Assembly (NCBI GenBank): GCA_947040555.1
Contig: CAMRBW010000023.1
Location: forward strand, 1-37,235
Direction of reading: 5' to 3'
From: an uncultured Oceanospirillales bacterium
GTDB lineage: Bacteria; Pseudomonadota; Gammaproteobacteria; Pseudomonadales; Endozoicomonadaceae
DNA: 37,235 nt
The position numbers were made by a program, and so were the translations under genes. Shown in pieces: positions 1 to 9,400 of this stretch. Every line of letters starts with the position of its first letter. Within the stretch, counting starts at the first letter, position 1. The notes below the pieces were generated by a model. That model saw only the letters and a list, made by a program, of their open reading frames with translations. It did not search any database and was not told the DNA's origin.

Positions 1-3000
1 AAGTTCATCTCGGCTGAAAGTTCCAGTCTTAACGAGTTCACACAACCTGAAGCCAAGCTGAATGGTCTGCGTTGTAGTAATCAGCTTCAGCGAATAGCAT
101 TCATTAGTGAGAAGATGCTGATTGATAAGATGTTAGATCCCTCTGTGTTTCGACGGCTGGAGCACATGAAACGACTGCCCGTTCCCTCTTCGGAAGGTCC
201 CTGCCTGATTGATAACGAAATACTGGAACAGCGATCAACAGATCGCTTGCCTGATGAGCCTGTCTTGACCATTGATTTTGTTACCAGCAACGACTGGTTT
301 CGTTTGCTGTTCGGCGGCATCGGATTGAATGAGCGGGGAGGGATTGAATTCCAACCCGGTTGTCTCGATAACCTTAAAGATTGCCATCAATTGATTTTGA
401 AAAATGCGCCCTGGGAAAATCCTCGCTTTGTACAAAAATTGGCAACGGTATTCAGAGAAGGGCGTTTTGAGGCCAATAATAAGGAAATAAAACTGCCGGA
501 AAACCTGACATTCACTAAAGAGCAGGTAACAAAAGATCAGTTGAGTGAAAAATTAAAAGAAAGGTGTGCTGACCAGAACCAATTCAGCCAAGAGGCACCC
601 ATTGTTTTTATAAACCAAAATTCCCTGTCAGCACTTCAAAATAATCATTGTATCGAAAACTCAAAGGTTGTGAGTAAAAATTTAGTGCATTCGTTAGTGT
701 CGAATACCAGTCAGCTGGTTATTACCGGAAAACTGACGCATCACCAATGGTTGTGGCTCTTGGATCAGCTTAAAAAATTACCGGACAATAGACCACCGTT
801 GTTTCGAGAACTTGAGGCGTCGGTGTATCAGCAGATAATTAAGCCAGTTGCCAATGGAACCCCAAGCAGTGTTCCCTACAATTATTGGCCAAATGACACT
901 GATTCAGTGGCGTCAATGCTACAAACTATTGAAATGACCAGCCAGAATCAGATGACGTTTAAGTGTCATGATACTGAAGTGATGGAACACCTAAGAAAAG
1001 GCAATCCGGTTGTTTTCCATGGGGTAGAAAATTATCCGAAGATGAATGGATTGGAAACGCTGTTAGCCAGACCTGTGCCCTATGTATTTATTCAAGGTCA
1101 GAAAATAACGCTACCCAATGCCCAGGTCAGTTTTGTCCGTACAGGAGAAACAACCAGAAAGGCGTTAGACCTTTCACCCGTTATTAAAGCAGTTATCAAG
1201 CCCTGCCCTAAGCCCCCTTGCACCACTGAATTTTATCCAAAAGCTCATAAGATTTATGATATATTAATGAGCTTGTCGCCATCGCCAACAAACAGTTACC
1301 CTCCCAGTCCGCCTTGGCCAAGGGAAGAGTTCATCTCATTATTTCTAAAACAAATAGAAATAGAAAAAAAATTTGAAAAGCTATACACTGAACCGACCTA
1401 CAATTATCGTGCATTAAAAGTATTAGTCGGAAAAATGTATCGACGAGATCCTGAAGTTTATGGTTTTTTAAAGTACACGCTTGCTAATACATTTAAACCA
1501 TATCCAGAAAAATCAACTTGCATTAATGACCCATTGATTCGATGGCTAAGAAAGCACCAGGAATTAACTACTGATAAAATACGGAATAGCTTTTGGCATC
1601 TAAGATCATGCTTTACCATGGAATTGAAATTGGAAAAATACTTCCCCACTGAATTTAGTTGCTCACCAACTGATAAAGCTATTTATGCATTACTACTATA
1701 CATAAGAGAAGTTGTTCAAGAAGAAGCGAGTATCTCTACAATTGAAAAACTCATCAAAAAACTTAGTGGTGGAATCTCTGACTTTCCTAGAATAGAGAAA
1801 TTAACGGTCTACCATTACAACAGCGATGTTTTCTCCTCTATCGGGTATGCCTTATTTATGACAAATGGGCTATTAATAAATAATTTGGCAATTCCTTACA
1901 GCACCTTTAGCATTATTAGAGATTTGAAACATAAGTTAAGGTGGACTCTTGATAAAGGTATAGATAAAAAAATTACATTAGTTCGTAATCAATTAGCAAC
2001 TCTGTATACCAATGATAATCTCCCCGATAAGCTACAGGATTTACCTCAAGCAATTGTTAACGGACAAAAACATAAATATATTTCCCAACAGCGACGTTTA
2101 TTTAAATTAAGTAACCGTATAAACCATACGCCTGTTGTTTTTCTCCAGGGAGAGGCCGGTGTCGGTAAAACCTTTATGGCTGGTGAAGTCGCCAAACTGC
2201 GAGGCCAGCCACTCAAAACCATTCAGTTTGGCCGGCACACCACCATGGAAGCGTTAATGGGGCAGCAGGAATTGGAACCGGTCAAAACAATAACAGCACC
2301 AGATGAAGAGCAGGGTATCGATCATCGGACCTGTTTAAAAAAAGGTGCGTTGTTTGAGTGGCTGGAAAATCAGGAACCTCCGTTACTACTGATTGATGAA
2401 GCCAACCTGGCCTCCGAGGAAGTATTGAAGGCGCTTCTGGGCACGCTGAAAAATGAACCGCCGATTATCTGTTATCAAGGGAAAGTCTATAAGCTGACAG
2501 ACAAGCACCGCATCATTCTCACCGGCAACCCGGACTGTTACCCCGGTCGCCATTCATGGATTATTGCCAAACAGAATGTACCCATATTTTATTACCACCC
2601 CATGGATAGCCAGACGATTAAAGAGGATATTATAAAGCAGGATCTGCCAGAACGGTGGCCGGATGATTTGAAAAATCATGCCTGTGAGGCCGTATTCACC
2701 CTGTACAAAAACTATCAGGAACACTTTCCGGGCGAACCGTTAACGCCACGGGACCTGAAGGATTTACTGGCCATACTGAAACAAATAATACGCTATCAAC
2801 CAGACAGTGAAAATGTCACCGAAGCCATGGTGAATGCCTTGGTCTGGAGAGCCTTTTCAGATTGCCTGGCCGACGCTCTTGATGCAGGAAATCAGTCACA
2901 CCTTGACGAAATACGCCTGAACTATAACCAGCAGTTCTCCTCGATGGACGACAGTGTTTTAAAAGGAGTGAATGAAGCGGCCGGTCAATTCACTGACAAA

Positions 3001-5973
3001 CTCCAGAAGAAGTACCCGGATGCAGATTTCACTACCAAAAAAACCAGGGAGCTGAGTGACCACTACTGGCAGTTTCTTGATAAAGGAAACCTTGGCAGAA
3101 AGGCACTCTTGGTTGAAGGTCCGGCCGGCTGGGGCAAGGATTTTATTCTGGACAAGGTGCTCCAGCAATGGCATGAGGATAAAGGCACTGCCTTTGAACA
3201 TATTAATGCCAACCCGAACCAATGGGACCTCCTGGTAGAAAAAGTCCACAAGGCCATGAAGAGCGGTACGGTTATTGCCATCAGTGAACTCAATCTGATT
3301 CCGAGCCATTATCTGGAGAGCCTGCTCAACACCATTTTGACGGAACCGGCCACTGAAGGCTTCAAGATTATCGCCACCATTAATCCAGTGAGTTTCGGTG
3401 GTCGCTCACCGCTCAGTGATGCGTTAAAAAACCGCTTCAGCCGATACACCGTATTGCCCTTTTCCCGTGCAGAAATGGTAGAAATGCTGGCCAGGGTGCC
3501 GAGGATCAATCCTGATTTGCCGGGTTGGCTGGCAGAGCAGATTGATCAATTATCCATGCAACTGGAGAGATGTAAAAGTCCCGTACGGTTGAGCCGCAGC
3601 ATTGCACTCCGGCTGGTCGAGAAGTTGAATAAGCAGCCTAAAGCTGGCTGGATATCGGTATTTAACGAGTCTTGCTATCTGGCCAAGCGCTCATTAGAAT
3701 TGCTACAGGGGGCAGATAAACAACTGAAGAAATCTGGCCCCAATCAAAAAAACAAGCTTTGCAGGGTGGGCAGTGGTGCACAAGCGAAGCTTGATGGGGT
3801 TTTACCCATTACTATTGATGGCAACACCACTAAATCAGTTGATTACAAACTGGATCAACTGTTTTCCAGTCTTCGGTTACACCCACGTGATTACCGTCTC
3901 CAGCTTTATAAGCTTCAATTCAGTAAGGATTCAGTGGCGGCATTATTGTTGAATAGTAACGGGCAAGTGCAGACACCGGTTCCACAGTTGCGCCCATGGC
4001 CAAAAAACCATCATTCTGTTGCGTTGGAAATGGATGAAGTGCTGGGACGATATTCAGTAAAGGCTGATGGCAACTGGCATGCTTTACCTGGCGTTACCCC
4101 TCAGGATCAGTTAACCATGCTGCGCCCTGAAAATGCGTTTAATATTAGCTACAGTCCGGAAACCAATCAGTGGCTGGTTCAAAGCAAGGCACCACAGGAA
4201 CAGGCCCCAAAACATGATCACTGGATCACCACTGACTTTGTGATTAAGCCTCAATATTATTTATTGGAAGATTTACGGTCACCTGAATGCTTGTCAACCC
4301 AGCCAGATAATGACCACTTACTGGATGCTAGTATTCGTCAAAAATTAAAAGAGGCTCTTTTCGATAATAGAAAAAATAACCGAAACTTTAATGAGTTAAA
4401 GAAAATCGACTCACTGGCCAATGCAAAGAAAAAAATACTGGCACTGAAAAAACTGTTTAAATACTTTCAAAGTGACGAGGATGTAAAAGGGGAGGATCTG
4501 GAGTTATTAATTAATATCATAAGGGAGGAACAGGGTGTATGCCGTCACCGAAGCTGGTGTTTTCAATTACTCTGCGAATATTGGGATATTCCATGCCGTA
4601 TTGTAGACAACCAATGCCATAATTATCCGGAAGTGAGTTTTGACGGTGGCAATATTTGGTATCGAATCGAACTTGGCGGAGGGAGTAATAAAAACGGTAG
4701 CATAGAAATCCTAAGCGCTGATTTTCCTAATCACATCGGTGGAGGAGAATCAGAATCAGCCAAAAAATGGTGGCATTCACTATCATCAAATGCATCTGGA
4801 AATTATGATAATTCTAAACGGGTTCAAATGCTCAAGGCTATTATCTGTTTAAAAAACAACCAACAGATATCTAGTGAGTATCTCAATGAATTCAAAAAAA
4901 CTCGGTCGTATTGGTTTAGTTGTGAAAAGGCTAATCCGGGCAAATATCAGTGGGAAATGTGGGGTTCGTTGCTGCAGATCTTCATTCACTCAGGTTTTTT
5001 TCAGCATTACTGTGACAATGACTTCACTAATCTTCTGAATGAAACCATCGATTTAATTGATCCAAGCGTGTGGCCCGAAAATATATTTATTGACGAGACG
5101 CTTTGCTCATTCTCAAGGCTTTCAGAGAAAAACGACGAAGATAAAAAATATCTCAACTGGTTATTTAAATTATGTGAAGAACATGAACATATTCAGCCAG
5201 TTATTTTTTCATTGATGGCAAAATATTTACGTAAACATGGGGAGGTAGACTATGGCGATTTGATCCGTGAAAAATTATACAGACGTGAACTTCCAAAAAT
5301 AGAATTTAAAAGATTCGATCAGTCTAAACAAATCTCACGTCAGCCAAACCAAGCACTAAAGAAAATAGTAACCAACATGCCCATTAATAAAAAACTGCAA
5401 AATCTACTGGTCGATATCAGCATTGATCGATCCTTTTCCAGTACACCAAAGGAAAATACAGAAATAGATATTGGGCGACTGACTAGTAAGTTACCTGCTT
5501 TTGTTGAGAAAAAAGTTATTCACAAAAGCAAACGGATTATTCTGGACCTGTGCGCCGACACTAACTATAAAATAATGAGGAATATTATAGAATCTGTTAT
5601 GTCAAATCTGCTGAATTTTGAAGTAATTGTAAAAAAGAACAAAGGGTATTATCAAATATATCAGATATTTATAGCCTGGTTACTGCGTTATGGAGAACAA
5701 GAAAATATCCATTATTTATATTCGGATTATCGTAAAGGTTTATTTTTGGATACAGCTGACACAGCATTAACCGATGGCTTTTTACAGTGCATTTCAGCAA
5801 TGCGCATTGATCGGACGGATAATCCTGAAGGTTTATCTGCCTCTGCAGAGATCATTCGCAAGCATTTTCAGGCACCTGAATCTGTGGTTCTTCAGGGGGA
5901 CACTCTTCTCACCTTGTGTGACGAATTTCTGGAGCAATTGCTCGATGTGCTACAGGGTTTACCCATGAGTTAA
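1..5973 (+). CDS. Giant tandem AAA+ ATPase with transglutaminase-like domain (5' partial)
   Basis: The first ATG is at 115, but the frame is open back to base 1 with protein-like sequence, so the gene probably starts outside the window; 1990 residues are visible. The first AAA module has a clean Walker A (GEAGVGKT, nt 2149-2172), a Walker B ending DEAN (2395-2406) and a later TGNPD motif. The second has a degenerate Walker A, GPAGWGKD (3118-3141, Asp for Thr/Ser), ISELN in place of Walker B, and a TINP...GGR...NRFS stretch like midasin/McrB-type modules. A transglutaminase-like core follows: Cys (4540-4542, VCRHRSWC), His (4618-4620, CHNYPEV), and Glu (4669-4671) where Asp is usual. The first ~680 and last ~450 residues are unrecognised and AT-rich. 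MoxR-type AAA genes often neighbour transglutaminase-like genes; here both are in one chain. Function is unknown; a remodelling ATPase or host-directed protein is inference. Confidence 0.8.
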   Translation, partial: KFISAESSSLNEFTQPEAKLNGLRCSNQLQRIAFISEKMLIDKMLDPSVFRRLEHMKRLPVPSSEGPCLIDNEILEQRSTDRLPDEPVLTIDFVTSNDWFRLLFGGIGLNERGGIEFQPGCLDNLKDCHQLILKNAPWENPRFVQKLATVFREGRFEANNKEIKLPENLTFTKEQVTKDQLSEKLKERCADQNQFSQEAPIVFINQNSLSALQNNHCIENSKVVSKNLVHSLVSNTSQLVITGKLTHHQWLWLLDQLKKLPDNRPPLFRELEASVYQQIIKPVANGTPSSVPYNYWPNDTDSVASMLQTIEMTSQNQMTFKCHDTEVMEHLRKGNPVVFHGVENYPKMNGLETLLARPVPYVFIQGQKITLPNAQVSFVRTGETTRKALDLSPVIKAVIKPCPKPPCTTEFYPKAHKIYDILMSLSPSPTNSYPPSPPWPREEFISLFLKQIEIEKKFEKLYTEPTYNYRALKVLVGKMYRRDPEVYGFLKYTLANTFKPYPEKSTCINDPLIRWLRKHQELTTDKIRNSFWHLRSCFTMELKLEKYFPTEFSCSPTDKAIYALLLYIREVVQEEASISTIEKLIKKLSGGISDFPRIEKLTVYHYNSDVFSSIGYALFMTNGLLINNLAIPYSTFSIIRDLKHKLRWTLDKGIDKKITLVRNQLATLYTNDNLPDKLQDLPQAIVNGQKHKYISQQRRLFKLSNRINHTPVVFLQGEAGVGKTFMAGEVAKLRGQPLKTIQFGRHTTMEALMGQQELEPVKTITAPDEEQGIDHRTCLKKGALFEWLENQEPPLLLIDEANLASEEVLKALLGTLKNEPPIICYQGKVYKLTDKHRIILTGNPDCYPGRHSWIIAKQNVPIFYYHPMDSQTIKEDIIKQDLPERWPDDLKNHACEAVFTLYKNYQEHFPGEPLTPRDLKDLLAILKQIIRYQPDSENVTEAMVNALVWRAFSDCLADALDAGNQSHLDEIRLNYNQQFSSMDDSVLKGVNEAAGQFTDKLQKKYPDADFTTKKTRELSDHYWQFLDKGNLGRKALLVEGPAGWGKDFILDKVLQQWHEDKGTAFEHINANPNQWDLLVEKVHKAMKSGTVIAISELNLIPSHYLESLLNTILTEPATEGFKIIATINPVSFGGRSPLSDALKNRFSRYTVLPFSRAEMVEMLARVPRINPDLPGWLAEQIDQLSMQLERCKSPVRLSRSIALRLVEKLNKQPKAGWISVFNESCYLAKRSLELLQGADKQLKKSGPNQKNKLCRVGSGAQAKLDGVLPITIDGNTTKSVDYKLDQLFSSLRLHPRDYRLQLYKLQFSKDSVAALLLNSNGQVQTPVPQLRPWPKNHHSVALEMDEVLGRYSVKADGNWHALPGVTPQDQLTMLRPENAFNISYSPETNQWLVQSKAPQEQAPKHDHWITTDFVIKPQYYLLEDLRSPECLSTQPDNDHLLDASIRQKLKEALFDNRKNNRNFNELKKIDSLANAKKKILALKKLFKYFQSDEDVKGEDLELLINIIREEQGVCRHRSWCFQLLCEYWDIPCRIVDNQCHNYPEVSFDGGNIWYRIELGGGSNKNGSIEILSADFPNHIGGGESESAKKWWHSLSSNASGNYDNSKRVQMLKAIICLKNNQQISSEYLNEFKKTRSYWFSCEKANPGKYQWEMWGSLLQIFIHSGFFQHYCDNDFTNLLNETIDLIDPSVWPENIFIDETLCSFSRLSEKNDEDKKYLNWLFKLCEEHEHIQPVIFSLMAKYLRKHGEVDYGDLIREKLYRRELPKIEFKRFDQSKQISRQPNQALKKIVTNMPINKKLQNLLVDISIDRSFSSTPKENTEIDIGRLTSKLPAFVEKKVIHKSKRIILDLCADTNYKIMRNIIESVMSNLLNFEVIVKKNKGYYQIYQIFIAWLLRYGEQENIHYLYSDYRKGLFLDTADTALTDGFLQCISAMRIDRTDNPEGLSASAEIIRKHFQAPESVVLQGDTLLTLCDEFLEQLLDVLQGLPMS

Positions 5974-6156
5974 TGCTGTGAATCATGGAAGTTGTAGTGA
6001 ATTAAGCTAGAAACATGTGCCTTGAGCAGTCTTTATTGCCAACCATGAGCATGATCACCGCCCGCACGACGGAAGATTTTGGTACAGCATGGTGGTTTTG
6101 AACTTTCCTATCTGCTGGATGTCTTACTTTCCGAGGGATGTAGAGCATTTCTGACT

Positions 6157-6171
6157 GGTGCGTAAGCCCTG
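6157..6171. repeat. Solitary 15-bp terminus of the coding MITE family
   Basis: GGTGCGTAAGCCCTG is identical to the conserved terminus of the 185-bp elements at 6771-6955 and 11243-11427. No partner terminus lies 185 bp to either side, so only one end survives. The bases just inside (ctgact) resemble the left end of the copy at 6771. It directly abuts the IS110-like fragment. Confidence 0.6.
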
Positions 6172-6275
6172 TGGCCATACCCGTTGAACTGGATGATCAA
6201 CCGGTTCGCGAATTCGGCTGTTTTACGGGAGATCTGGAGGCCATGGCTGACTGGCTGGTCAAATTGTGGACATGG
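6171..6275 (+). pseudogene. IS110-family transposase N-terminal remnant
   Basis: One frame reads VAIPVELDDQPVREFGCF, then GDLEAMADWLVKL. This matches the usual N-terminal pattern of IS110-family DEDD transposases (short strand, 'V..FG..T..L..LADWL'), after which the family normally continues VAMESTGVYW. Here the match is lost after about 34 codons. There is no start codon, catalytic core or C-terminal Ser domain. Identification is by motif memory only. Confidence 0.45.
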
Positions 6276-6469
6276 AGCCTCCCATCAGGTTTGCAGGCTT
6301 CCAGTATCCGGATCAAATAGCGAGATGGTAGATGGTGTTCCCCGAGCGCTGACTTTGATTCGGTCTATGGCACAGGCATGAACAGTGGTATCTTCCCATT
6401 GAAAAAGAATTCATTAATGGCTCATTCACCCTGGATTTGGAAGAATGTAATGGTTCCCCCTATGGTTAT

Positions 6470-9400
6470 TTACAGGTTCAGTGTTCCCTCACGGTAGCCT
6501 TTTCTCATAATTTCTCCTGCCCATTGCCAAGCCTCGGGATTTTCTTTGACGGCCAATGAAACAATTGACCATTTATTTCTTAATCGTTCACTCGCAAATT
6601 CTAATGTGCGATAAGAGGAACCTATTGCTGCGCGAGCGACTTCTTCATCATCCCTCAGGCGTTTACTGGCATATTTAAAAGATGAATAGTTGGCTTTTAT
6701 AGCTTGTAATGCCATGTTTTTATCGTTTTTAACTGCTGAACCTAGGAGCTCAAAGAAGGAGGAAGAATGCCAGAACTTACGCACCAGTCGGCTGGTAGTG
6801 GTTTTCGTTCGCTTACAACTGTGTGTCAGCTCGTTTTCACTGCACAATTTTCGTTTTTTTGAGCGGGTATGGTCGCTCACAGAGTGCTTTTTCCAATCGT
6901 TTGATCGTGTATTTTGACTCGGTGGGTCTAAGTCATCACTGGTGCGTAAGCCCTGGGAAGAATGCAGGCGGCTAGGGTTAGATTGAGTAACTTTCCACCA
7001 AAATTCCACATTGTTCTTTAATTTCTTACCGACGAAGCACAAGGAAAAAATCGCTCTATTTATTGCTGCCAGGGCGATCTGCTCATTTTCACGAATGTCC
7101 TCACTGCCGTACTTTAAACAAGCGGAGTTTGTCTTAAAGGTCTCACACATAAAATAAAAATTATTTTTCAGTCTGTTGCTGGCATGTTTCAATGGCAAAC
7201 AGTGCCTTATGCTATGGGATCCTTTGTATTTCATACCGATGGCAGCCAGAACCATATCAGGATTATCTTGTATATCTTTAGAGGCGAACTCGAACAATTC
7301 CGCTTTCTCGCGAACAGCGCGCAGGACGAAGTCTTCGTTATTTTTCAGCCGTTTAGTGGCATGCTTCAGCAACTTATCGTTAGGATTTTTCTGTATGGCA
7401 TTCAAAACCGTTTCTGCATCATCCCTTAGCCGTTCACTGACAAATGGTAATGCTCCACCATCATTTCTTAACGCCTCTATTTGATATGTTTCATCATCTT
7501 TAAAGCGGTTACTGGCAAACTGGATGGTACGACCACGCTTTGAGATTGCACACCTAACAAAGCTTTCTGTATCTTTAAGGCTGTCACCGGCAAATGCGAA
7601 GGCATCCGGGGTTCTGTTTATGATCTTCCATACCCGTTTTTCGCAGTTTTTCATTGGATCCGGGGCATATTTCAGCGCCATGCCGTTCTGCTCCAGAGCG
7701 ATCGTGGCCAGCTTTTCATCCACCCACTCCCGGGGGATTGCCCGGATGACTTCCCAGTTCTGTTGAACAGCCTTTATGAAGAATTTTTTATCCTGAAATA
7801 ATGCCTGATAGTCGCCGGATACCAGAGGTTTGGCCTTATCCGGGTCAACCAGTAACAACAGGTGCAGCCCTTCTTTTGTATCCTCAGGGAAGAAATCGGA
7901 TAACTGTCTGCCAATAACTTCCGGCGCCATATCTTTAGCGGCTTCAGCAAATTGAATGAGCGAGTTGTATTGAGGGCAATTTTCCAGAACATATGATAGT
8001 GCTCCATAATAACCACTCGCTTTGTCATAGGCTTGTAAAAAGATAATAAATTTAAAAGCCCATTCATTTATTTCCTGAAAACGGTCATCATGCAGTCGCT
8101 TGTGTAATACGGTGGAATTCCAGCAATCAGTTGCATAATCAAGACATGTGTTGTCAAAAATCACATCGAAGTTACAAATTTTAGCCAGCACATTCATTGC
8201 TTTGATAAAATCTGCCTGCATTATTCCTACGCTCGGCAGGTATGAGTACTCAATAACGATGTCGCCAATGTTTTCACGGAAAGTGATGTCCGGTTTACTT
8301 TTTCCTCCTCCTAACGACAAGGCTCTTAGCGTCTGCGCTATGAACCAGAGTCGTTTGAGCTTACCCTGATAATAACTTTCTTCAAGGTTCAGATTGTCGG
8401 AAAACTTTATGCGCAGGATGTTTTTTTTACCGCCTTCAGCGGTTTTCAACATTTCTAAAACTGCCTGATGGGTGCCAAGATCTAAACAAACAATCAAAGC
8501 ACCAGGCATATTAAGAACCTTGGTGGTATTTAGGTCGAAGTTGTTTCTAATAGTCCTTTCAATCGCCTCATTTAACAATGAGTCCGCTGGACAGCTCACG
8601 GTAAAATCCACAAGTTCGAGAGGGCAACTTGTCTCGTGTATTTGACCCGAACCTGAACCAAGAGCCACAGGAGCCAGAGCCTTTACAAACCGTTTATGAA
8701 CAAAATAGATAAGGTCATGCAGGCTTTGGATGTCCTTGTTCCCGTCTGGCTGATGCAAAACCTGCAGTAACTCCCGTAGCTCTCGACTGGTGTCCAGCCA
8801 GTTGTTGAAGCTTTCAGGCTCCTGGCGAAACAGGTTGGCAGAAATGGCATTGAGCATTATGGAAACCCGGCTGCTGACATTCTTATCTAATTGGCTGAGA
8901 GTGGTTTGCAACTCATCCAACTCATCAAGCCATGACGCTATTTCCTGATTGTTGGAACGATCAAGCTTCAGGAACATTTGATAGCCACTGAGAAATGCAC
9001 CAGCCTCTGCCAGTAGTGACTCAGTCTCTTCTCTCAGCCGTTGAAAGACCTCCGTCCTCCGGGGCGACATGCTCAACTGCACACAACGCTCAGGAGACAG
9101 GCAGAGGTGCAGGACACGATCGGATCCATAAAACTCAAGCAATCGCATGTTTTGCTGATTCAGCCATTGGAATCCGGTATCCGGACTGATGAAGACAGGT
9201 TTTTCCGGGACGGGCAGTGGCGTTTTCAATAACTGGTCGTAATCTGTCCCGTCTGCGTTATCCATGGCTCTATGGAAGCTTTCAGACTGATCGTCCCTGA
9301 GCAGGTAAGCGCCGGAGCCATCCCGGAACCGTCCGGCAACCAGTGTCACCGTCTTTTCTGACACCTTCCTGACTTTTTCATACTGATCACTTCCTGCCAA

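Larger units (their letters stand above)
5974..6469. other. Gene-free 496-bp stretch made of gene remnants
   Basis: No intact gene is visible. It holds one isolated mobile-element terminus (6157-6171), an IS110-like transposase scrap (6171-6275), and a plus-strand coding-like fragment of about 45 codons (roughly 6370-6500: WYLPIEKEF, then LDLEECNGSPYGYLQVQ) that has no start and runs antisense into the end of the next gene. This looks like an old insertion and deletion hotspot. Confidence 0.5.

Noticed and set aside
5953-5970. CAGGGTTTACCCATGAGT at the end of the giant AAA gene (protein end QGLPMS) as another element terminus
   Set aside because: It matches the element start (QGLRTS) at only 14 of 18 bases, and its distance to the orphan terminus at 6157-6171 is 219 bp, not 185. 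Suggestive but within chance.
6184-6381. 65-codon plus-strand frame in the first gap
   Set aside because: It is out of frame with the IS110-like coding in the same place and has no ribosome site; the region is remnant DNA.
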